Source: JACRBR01 sp964371355 (GTDB lineage: Bacteria; Chloroflexota; Dehalococcoidia; DSTF01; JACRBR01). Taken from it: DNA of 64,000 nucleotides. Shown here piece by piece: positions 57,352 through 64,000 of the stretch. How positions within the stretch are numbered: position 1 is the first letter of the stretch; each line of letters opens with the position of its first letter. The position numbers and the translations under genes are program-made. Location of the stretch: contig CAYJMG010000020.1 of the NCBI GenBank assembly GCA_964371355.1, forward strand, positions 1-64,000, written 5' to 3'. The notes under the pieces were generated by a model. That model worked only from the letters and a program-made list of their open reading frames with translations. It ran no database searches and had not been told where the DNA came from.

Positions 57352-59240
57352 TTACCAGCTCCCGCCGCCGCCGCTGCTACCACCGCCACCGCCACCGGCT
57401 CCACCTCCTCCGCCGGAGAACCCACCACCACCCGAGAACCCGCCTGCGCCAGCTCCACCGCCGTAATGGCCTCCGCCCGTGGACCCCGGATAGCAGCCAA
57501 AGGGGGCCGCGCCGTGCCTCAGAGAGGTAGCTCTCGCCACGCCCAGTGTCGAGACGTGGAAGGAGAACATCTCGAGGTTGGCAGCGAAACCTGGCGCATC
57601 GAACCGCGGAGCGCCGCGATACCAACGCTTCGTCGCCTCAGCCGTCCTGGAGGACGCGAACACGCGGGACCAGCCTGAGACCGCACCAAAGACGATCGCA
57701 TATGGCAGGTAGCCGTCGAAGCGATCCGCGGGAGGCAAGCTGGCGCCAGACGCCGTTGATCTCGCTCTAAGATGCTTGCCGAACGCAACGGACCTTCGCA
57801 GAAGGTACACACCCCGGCTCGTACGCCCCGTCATCCAGCGCCCTGTGACCGCGATGAGCAGCCCGGCGGCGACGAACGGGAGCCCCACGAGCCCCCACCC
57901 GGACGTACCGCCGAGGACAAACGTCCCGACGATGGCGGCGAACGCCACCACGAGGCCGGCGATGAGCGCGCGCGTCCTGACGCGGCTGGGATTCCCGTTG
58001 AACCAACCCTGGTCAACGGCATCCTGGTAAAGCGTCTCCTGTGCCGCGCGCAGGCCCAGAATGTAAAGATCGGAGACCAGGTCGAAGGAGAAGCCACTAT
58101 TGTCGGCGAACATGCCGTCGTAGATGCGGCGTTCGTAGGCCAGGAGATCGTCCGGCTTCTTTTCGGTACGCTCGGCAGTGTAGCTCCGCTCCCCTGAGGG
58201 TGTCCGCGACTCGTCGATCACCAGGTAGCCGCGGACCGCGAGGTCCACAATCGTAGCCGTGAGATCCTTCGGGTCGACCCGTTCATCCAGCAGCAGTCCC
58301 ACTTGCGCCGGGCGCAGTTCGTCAGGCGGGGCTTGTTCCGCGAATGCCGCGCCGGCGTCGATCGGTGACGGCCGCGACGACGTGCCGCGGTAGTAGGCAG
58401 TCGTGTACGCGGCGTCCCGCCCACGTCGCCAGCCCAGCAAGGTGATCGCTCCCAGCAGCACGGACCGATCGTGATCGTAGTCGTGACGATGGGTGTGGTA
58501 GTCCTGAAGTAGCGGTCAATGAAGCGCTCTGACTCTGCCTCGGGTTCAGAGCTGATGGGCGCGCTCGGCGCCACCGGGATCTGCACCGCGTCACGTCGCA
58601 CGGCAGCCGACACGATCAAGGCCTCGCCCGCCTGTAGCGGGCGGTCGGCGGTGAGTTCAATCCTGCCCGGCGAAGTCTGGATCGTGCACGGCGCGGCCTC
58701 CCCGTCAGGCAGACAGCTCGCGCCGGCAAACACGTCCCCGTTATAGGTCAGCGTCGCCGTCAGCTGTGCGATCGGAACTGGCCACTCGCCGTTGAGATTC
58801 CACGCGACGCGCACCATGCCGTCGTCACCATCGGGAAGAAACGTCGGCGATGCGCTATACGCAATCACATATTGATGTGAGCCGGCAATCGTCACATTCG
58901 GGTCACCGATGCGAATGCGCACGTAGCCGGGTTCACGCGTGACTTCAAACGGGGTCGTCGTTCCGTCGGCCGTCGCGCCGAGCACTGTTATTGGCGGTAC
59001 CGCAGCTGCGGGCGGGCTTGCCGCGGCCAGGTCCGGTATGTCGCGAAAGATGCCGTGCCGCTGTTCTCCGAAGTTGGCGACGATCGTCTCGACAACGACG
59101 ACGCTACCGTCTGCCTGGAGCGCGATGTCCGTGTCGAAGCTCGCGATCTCCCACGGCTCCTGCGCATGCGCGTTCGGCACCGGAACCGCGACGAGCAGCG
59201 TGAAGGCGCACAGAACGGCGAGAACTCGTATGCGGTTCAC
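57352..59240 (-). pseudogene. DUF2207 membrane protein, frameshifted
   Basis: A DUF2207-family gene broken into two frames near 58455-58480. The 5' part (from about 59240) encodes a signal segment and the extracytoplasmic beta domain (IASFDTDIALQADGSVVVVE, RHGIFRDIPDLA, VAWNLNGEWPVP). The 3' part encodes the membrane helices and cytoplasmic region (LLLDERVDPKDLTATIVDLA), ending in a Gly-rich tail with terminal Trp. Both halves align with the two intact neighbours. The break falls in the transmembrane segment after the beta domain. Either a real lesion or a sequencing indel; the otherwise good conservation hints at the latter. Confidence 0.75.
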
Positions 59241-59280
59241 GCCTCCATGATGCAGCAGACGCTTGACCCCTCGCAACCCC

Positions 59281-61137
59281 TCACCAACTCCCGCCGCCGC
59301 CGCCACCCCCGCCGCCGCCCGCCGAGCCCCCGCCTCCGCTACCGCCCCCGCCGCCGGCCCCGCCACCACCCCGCCAGCCAAACCGGAATCCGCTGTGTCC
59401 GTAACCAGCCTCCGCCGACACCGCTACAAGCGTGTTGTCCGCCCCATGCGAAACCGCGATCGAGAACGACCGAAGCCCGCTCGATACCGCGTGCGAAGAG
59501 AGGGCCCCAAGACTCAAGTTTCCCTGATACCAACCAGAAACCGGGACCGTCTCGATGCCGCCAAACACCGCAGCCCAGCGATCCACACAGCCGAACACGA
59601 TCGCATAGGGCAAGTATTTTTCGAAGATCTGTGCCTCCTCATAGAAGCGCTGGCGCTCCTTCTCAGCGGTCGTCATGTACAAGCGGAACCCCAGCAATCT
59701 ACGAAGCAACTCGCTCCCCTGCGCGGTACGTCGTGGCATCCAGCCCGCGGTCAGCGCCAACAGCACACCAGCCACAGCGACGGGAAGCCCCGCAACACCG
59801 AACTCGGCCGCGTAACCAAGGACCAGCGATAACGCACTACCGAGAAGCGCGATACCAATACCGGCCCACCGCCACTTGGTGCGAGTTGTGTCCGGATTGG
59901 ACGCGAACCAGCCTCTCCTCATGGCTTCCGCGAGAATCTGCTCGTACGTCCGGTTGAGCGCCGACTCATAATCCGTCCGCAAGTCAGACAACACGACTTC
60001 GTCCCGGTCGCCCATGATGCCCTTGAAGATCGTACGCTCGTACGATGTCAGGTCCTTCGTCGACCTGAGTTTCGTCAGCTGCCAATCGCTTCTCGCCAGA
60101 AGTCCGTCCTTGGGAATCTCCGTGATGCGCAGATAGCCCCGCACGGCGAGATCCACGAATGTTGCCGTTATCTCCTTGTTCCCAACTCGCTCGTTCAGGA
60201 TGAGACCGGCCTCTGCCGGGCTCAGGTTCTGAGGTGGGCCGTACTCCACCACCACGTGGTCCTTGTACAGCACTGGCCGTCTCATCTCGCTCGAGTCTCG
60301 GGTGAGGGCGTACATCGTTCTATAGACACTGTCTCGTCCACTGCGCCACCACGCTGTGAGCAGATATGCCAGGCTTAGCGCGCCGATGACCAACGCGATC
60401 GCGAGTGTCGTGCTGTCGATCCTGAACGGCTCGGTCGTCGGATGTCTGTCGATCAGTCTCGGTCGAGGGACATTCACCGCGCCCTTCTGCAAGCCGGTGA
60501 CGATCGTGAGCTGTTCCCCCGGTTGATAGATGCGCGTCGAGACGTATCCGTATGTGCTGGCGTCCCCCATGGTGTTGCAGGGTTCCGTTGAGCCCGACCT
60601 TCCCTGGTAGCAGGCCGCGCCACTGATCCCCCCGCCCTCCACCGTCACGATCGTCGTGACTTCGCGCGTCACCACAGGCCAGTTCGCGCCGTTCACATTC
60701 CAGTACAGCTCGTCGTGATCCGGGAACGCATTCAGCGCGCCCTTGATGCGGTATCCGATGCGGTAGGTCTGGAGTCCCGTCACTGTCTTGAACGGGTCAC
60801 CGATCTGGATCCTGACGCCGGTATCGGTAGTCGTCCGCTCGTACTTCAACTCCTTGAAGTTCTCGTCTGACACAGACAGAAGCTGGAAGCGGTACTCGCG
60901 GAAGTGTTCGTCGTCATATTCATATCGGAGAGGGATATCACGGAATATCCCGTGGCGTTCGAGGGCCTTCCAGTCGACGTCCAGCGTCTCCATCACCGTG
61001 ATGTCGCCGCCCTGGTCGATCTTGATGTCCGCATGGAAGCGGTTGATCACCCAGCCTTCCGGCGCTTGCGTAGAGGCAGTCTCGAAGCTCGCTGCCAAAC
61101 CGCAGATGATTAAGAGAGCGAGGAAGCCCAGGCGCAT
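59281..61137 (-). CDS. DUF2207 family membrane protein
   Basis: 618-aa protein with a signal segment, an N-terminal extracytoplasmic domain (about 25-235; WVINRFHADIKIDQGGDITV, RHGIFRDIPLRYEYDDEHFR, LYWNVNGANWPV) and a transmembrane helix near 245-265. A cytoplasmic winged-helix-like part contains LSPAEAGLILNERVGNKEIT. Two closely spaced helices follow around 435-475, then a C-terminal domain with YLPYAIVFGCVDRWAAVF. The tail is poly-Gly ending in SW. Function of the family is unknown; it resembles YciQ-like and TPM-domain proteins in its tail. Start ATG at 61137. Confidence 0.85.
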   Translation of the reverse strand: MRLGFLALLIICGLAASFETASTQAPEGWVINRFHADIKIDQGGDITVMETLDVDWKALERHGIFRDIPLRYEYDDEHFREYRFQLLSVSDENFKELKYERTTTDTGVRIQIGDPFKTVTGLQTYRIGYRIKGALNAFPDHDELYWNVNGANWPVVTREVTTIVTVEGGGISGAACYQGRSGSTEPCNTMGDASTYGYVSTRIYQPGEQLTIVTGLQKGAVNVPRPRLIDRHPTTEPFRIDSTTLAIALVIGALSLAYLLTAWWRSGRDSVYRTMYALTRDSSEMRRPVLYKDHVVVEYGPPQNLSPAEAGLILNERVGNKEITATFVDLAVRGYLRITEIPKDGLLARSDWQLTKLRSTKDLTSYERTIFKGIMGDRDEVVLSDLRTDYESALNRTYEQILAEAMRRGWFASNPDTTRTKWRWAGIGIALLGSALSLVLGYAAEFGVAGLPVAVAGVLLALTAGWMPRRTAQGSELLRRLLGFRLYMTTAEKERQRFYEEAQIFEKYLPYAIVFGCVDRWAAVFGGIETVPVSGWYQGNLSLGALSSHAVSSGLRSFSIAVSHGADNTLVAVSAEAGYGHSGFRFGWRGGGGAGGGGGSGGGGSAGGGGGGGGGGSW

Positions 61138-61180
61138 CACATGCACATGATGCGACCCGGCCGCCCGCCCTCGCAACCCC

Positions 61181-62983
61181 TCACCAACTCCCTCCGCCGC
61201 CGCCACCCCCGCCGCCGCCGGAGGAGCCGCCGCTGAACCCGCTCCCCCCGCTGCTGCCCGGCGTGCTTGTGATCACGCTCGACACCGAGGACGAGAACGA
61301 CTCCAGGTTGCGTGAGAAGTCCGCGGCCGAGAAGATCGCCGCCCCCGTGTACCACGACTGGACGGACGGCGCGGTGTCGATGTCGCGGAAGGCGCGCGCC
61401 CACTTCTCGACGCTGCCGAACACGATCGCGTACGGAAGGTATTCGGCGAAGATGTTGGCCTTCTCGTTGAACTCCTGCCGCCGCTTCTCCGCCGTCTCGA
61501 TGTACAGCCGGAACCCGAGCGTCCGCCGCAGCGCCTCGCTGCCCGCCGCCGTCCGCTTCGACATCAGCGGCGAGCCCAGGAACACCAGCACGCCCACGAG
61601 CACCACCGGGACTGCCGCGACCGCCCACCCCACAAGCCCGAGCACATACACCAGCCCGCCACCCGCCAGCGCGATCACGACGCCCGCGCCCTGCGCCCAG
61701 TCGCGCGCGGTATCCGGGTTGCGCGTGAACCACTTGCGGCGCATCGCGTCGGCGTACAGGTCCTTCTGGGCCTCGGCGAGGTCTTTGTAGAACTCGTTCT
61801 TCAGGTCGCTGACGTCGACCTCGGTCTCGGAGCCGCTGAACAGACCGGAGAACACCTCCTGCTCGTACGGCAGCAGCTCGTGGTCGGGGTCCTTCTTCTT
61901 CGTCAGGCGCCAGTCGGTCTTGCTGAATATCCAGGCCTTGTCCTTCTCCTCGATCGAGAGATACCCGCGCACGGCCAGGTCGACGATCGTCGCCGTCACG
62001 TCCTTCGTGTCCGCGCGCTCGTCGAGGATCATGCCCATCTGCGCCGGCCGCAGGTCGTCGGGCGGCGTGTACTCGACGACCACCTGGTCTTTCGAGAGCA
62101 GCGGCCGCGTGCCCTCCGCGGGGTCCTGCGTCAGGTAGTACAGCGACCGGTACGTGCGGTCGCGGCCGTGGCGCCACCACACGGCGATGACGGCGGCGAT
62201 CCCGGCGACGAGCAGCAGGATCGCAACGCTGACCGAGCTGGTGGCGGGCGGAAAGTTCTTCTGCCACCAGTTCTCGGGCTTCGCAATGAGGATCGGTACG
62301 GGCTCGGCTACCGCGCCCTTCTCGAATCCGGCGACGATCGTCATCTGTTCGCCGGGCGAGAAGCCGCCGTCGGACGCGAACAGGATCGCCGTCCCGTCGC
62401 GGCTGATCGCGCTCGTGCACGGCTCGTCGGAGCCGGTGAATCCCTGGAAGCAGGCGGCGTCGTCCAGGCCCCCGCCCTCGAGTGCGACAGTCGCGGTAAC
62501 GGCGTCCGTCGGCACGGGCCAGTCGGCGCCGTTCACGTTCCAGTACAGCTCGTCGTGGTCGTCGAAGGCGTTGAGGACGCCGTTCACGCGATACGTGATC
62601 ACGTACGACTGGCGGCCGCTGATCGTGCGGTCGGGGTCGCCGATCTTGAGCTGCACGTTCGCGCCGTGGCGGCTGCGACTGTACGGCCACGGCTCGCCCG
62701 CGGCGTCGGTGACCGACACCACCTCCAGCTCGTAGATCCGGTGGTGCTCGTCGTCGTACGAGTACTCCACGGGGATCTCGCGGAAGATCCCGTGCTTCTC
62801 CAGCCCGACGAAGTCGACGTCGATGGTCTCGGTGATGAGCAGCTCGCCATCACGCTCGATCGCTATCAGCGCGGCGAACGACTCGATGGTCCACCCGGTG
62901 TCGGATCCCGCCCGCGCCGGCGCAGTCCCAAGCGCGAGCAGTAGTCCCACGACGGCGATAGTGGCGGCGAGGAGCGAGCGCAT
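61181..62983 (-). CDS. DUF2207 family membrane protein
   Basis: 600-aa paralog, about the same layout: signal helix, beta domain (WTIESFAALIAIERDGELLI, KHGIFREIPVEYSYDDEHHR, LYWNVNGADWPVP), helix (SVAILLLVAGIAAVIAVWW) and cytoplasmic part (LRPAQMGMILDERADTKDVT). Helix pair, AEYLPYAIVFGSVEKWARAF and a poly-Gly SW tail follow. The ATG at 62983 is chosen because the upstream frame is read from the GGGAATAGGGA repeat. The three genes are consecutive on one strand with gaps of about 40 nt, suggesting an operon. Confidence 0.87.
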   Translation of the reverse strand: MRSLLAATIAVVGLLLALGTAPARAGSDTGWTIESFAALIAIERDGELLITETIDVDFVGLEKHGIFREIPVEYSYDDEHHRIYELEVVSVTDAAGEPWPYSRSRHGANVQLKIGDPDRTISGRQSYVITYRVNGVLNAFDDHDELYWNVNGADWPVPTDAVTATVALEGGGLDDAACFQGFTGSDEPCTSAISRDGTAILFASDGGFSPGEQMTIVAGFEKGAVAEPVPILIAKPENWWQKNFPPATSSVSVAILLLVAGIAAVIAVWWRHGRDRTYRSLYYLTQDPAEGTRPLLSKDQVVVEYTPPDDLRPAQMGMILDERADTKDVTATIVDLAVRGYLSIEEKDKAWIFSKTDWRLTKKKDPDHELLPYEQEVFSGLFSGSETEVDVSDLKNEFYKDLAEAQKDLYADAMRRKWFTRNPDTARDWAQGAGVVIALAGGGLVYVLGLVGWAVAAVPVVLVGVLVFLGSPLMSKRTAAGSEALRRTLGFRLYIETAEKRRQEFNEKANIFAEYLPYAIVFGSVEKWARAFRDIDTAPSVQSWYTGAAIFSAADFSRNLESFSSSVSSVITSTPGSSGGSGFSGGSSGGGGGGGGGGSW

Positions 62984-63012
62984 ATGCCCGGAGTATGCGG
63001 CAGGCGTGGGGA

Positions 63013-63167
63013 GTAGGGAATAGGGAGTGGGGAGTGGGGAACAGGGAACAGGGAATAGGGAATAGGGATGGGGGCGAGGGACGAGGGACGGGTCGCCGCG
63101 CAAGCAAAAGGAAGGGCGGCCCCGCGAGGCCGCCCACTATTCCCTGTTCCCAACTCCCTATTCCCTC
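63013..63167. repeat. GGGAATAGGGA simple repeat with inverted partner
   Basis: A G-rich run of GGGAATAGGGA/GGGGAGT/GGGAACA units (63013-63068) faces a C-rich complement (63135-63167). The arms can pair over more than 25 bases, enclosing the terminator. No reading frame is implied. Confidence 0.8.
63114..63135 (-). terminator. Intrinsic terminator of the DUF3105 gene
   Basis: An 8-bp GC stem (63114-63121 with 63128-63135, 6-nt loop) is followed on the minus strand by TTCCTTTTGCTT. It lies 33 nt beyond the DUF3105 stop codon and upstream of the DUF2207 genes. Confidence 0.65.
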
Positions 63168-63168
63168 G

Positions 63169-63984
63169 CTAGCAGAAGCCTTCGGGGTCGAAGCGGCAGG
63201 CGTGGGTGGCGATGAAGTCCTCCAGCAGCCCCTCGTCGTACTCGTCGTACTTGAAGTTCAGCACGCGGGTCCACGCGGAGGCGCCGATCGTCCCGATCGG
63301 CAGGTCGAGGTCGATCGACATGACGACGCGGTCGTCGTGATTGTCGATACGGTTGTTCGCGAGGTCCTCGATCTGCGTCACCACGTCGAGGCAGGCCTGG
63401 TCGTCCTCGGCACAGTTCCAGCCGATGTACACGCCGGCGTGCTCCAGGGTGTGCGCGATCGCGTCGCGGGGGATCTCGACGTCATGCGGGTACACGTCGG
63501 GGTCCGGCGGGATGTTGATGATCTTGCCGTCGCCGATGTCGACGTTGCGCTGCACGCCCAGGTGCTCGCCCGAGGCGGGCGGGTTCGCGTTGTGGCAGTC
63601 CAGCGGGATCGGCGTGACGCTGGGCGCGTGCGGGGTAGGGCTGTTGATCGAGGTCGGCGTCGCCGTCGGCGGCACGGCGCCCGGCGTCGAGCCGTATGCC
63701 AGGCCGCTGCGCGTCTTCGCCAGGTCCGACTGCTCCACGCCCTCGCAGAACGGGAACGTGACGTGGCCGATGAGGCCTTCATCGAAGTGGCCGCGCCCCT
63801 GGTCGGCGACGTAGGTGCCCGGCAGGTCGGGGCTGTCGTCCGCCGCCGCCTTCTCCGGCCCGGAGAGCCCACCGCCGCCTCCGCTGTTCGCTTGAAAGAT
63901 CAGGTAGGCCAGCAGCGCCACCACCAGGATGATGCCCCCGGCGATCGCCAACGGCATCGTCGGCAGCCCCCTGTCCGCCGCCAC
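63169..63984 (-). CDS. DUF3105 membrane-anchored protein (5' end at window edge)
   Basis: 271 aa visible. One transmembrane helix (about 12-31) is followed by an acidic/Gly-rich linker and the DUF3105 domain, recognisable from HFDEGLIGHVTFPFCEG, IPRDAIAHTLEHAGVYIGWN and the final ATHACRFDPEGFC. Paired cysteines (WNCAEDDQAC) may form a disulfide. The GTG at 63984 is a plausible start, but the frame stays open to the window end, so the true start may lie outside. Function unknown. Confidence 0.75.
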   Translation of the reverse strand: MAADRGLPTMPLAIAGGIILVVALLAYLIFQANSGGGGGLSGPEKAAADDSPDLPGTYVADQGRGHFDEGLIGHVTFPFCEGVEQSDLAKTRSGLAYGSTPGAVPPTATPTSINSPTPHAPSVTPIPLDCHNANPPASGEHLGVQRNVDIGDGKIINIPPDPDVYPHDVEIPRDAIAHTLEHAGVYIGWNCAEDDQACLDVVTQIEDLANNRIDNHDDRVVMSIDLDLPIGTIGASAWTRVLNFKYDEYDEGLLEDFIATHACRFDPEGFC

Positions 63985-64000
63985 CCGCTGAGGCGTGCGC

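Overview
The window is a high-GC chromosomal segment from a free-living bacterium. The best fit is a member of the Chloroflexota (Dehalococcoidia-like). This rests on gene content only: a dnaG-rpoD pair, three tandem DUF2207 membrane proteins, a DUF2079 protein, a DUF3105 protein, Pro/Thr-rich lipoproteins and GTG/TTG starts. No 16S rRNA or other taxonomic marker is present, so the placement is an inference. There is no phage, transposase, integrase or CRISPR array. One tRNA gene (Val, GAC) is present.

Layout. 0.1-5.3 kb (minus strand): an L,D-transpeptidase lipoprotein, an ECF sigma/anti-sigma pair, a repeat-bearing spacer, a small lipoprotein overlapping a universal stress protein, and biotin synthase. 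5.7-10.9 kb (plus): a CARDB-domain membrane protein, a DinB-like protein, then dnaG and rpoD. 10.9-22.2 kb: a cluster bounded by two two-component systems. It encodes two radical SAM enzymes, a DoxX protein, an acyl-CoA-dehydrogenase-like flavoprotein, a PhnD-like protein without a signal peptide, a TIGR04282-type transferase, a DUF2079 membrane protein and a GT2 glycosyltransferase. The first system is divergent from the cluster across a symmetric direct-repeat operator. 22.2-32.6 kb: two paralogous MacB-type export operons (adaptor, ATPase, permease, lipoprotein). The second is preceded by a decayed copy of the response regulator and promoter that precede the first.

32.7-39.9 kb: an acetyl-CoA hydrolase/CoA-transferase, then a sugar-type ABC importer with two tandem paralogous binding proteins. 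40-45 kb: a small hypothetical gene, a ThDP-dependent enzyme, a pilin-like/degenerate GGDEF pair, a LysR regulator and a lipoprotein. 45-49.2 kb: aspS, a repeat element related to the one at 2.4 kb, an oligopeptide-type binding protein and secG. 49.5-53.5 kb: two translationally coupled radical SAM/SPASM enzymes resembling NirJ/AhbC and AhbD, then htpX and lemA. 53.8-57.3 kb: tRNA-Val and NuoI/NuoG-like subunits. 57.3-64 kb: three DUF2207 genes (the first frameshifted) and a DUF3105 gene at the window edge.

How it works together. The strongest regulatory signals are 11-bp-period direct repeats next to both OmpR-family systems. One sits symmetrically between divergent promoters. The other is present in two diverged copies, one ahead of each export operon. 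The most interesting candidate system is the 13-20 kb radical SAM cluster. It looks like a dedicated pathway for making or modifying a small molecule or glycoconjugate, but its product cannot be read from sequence.
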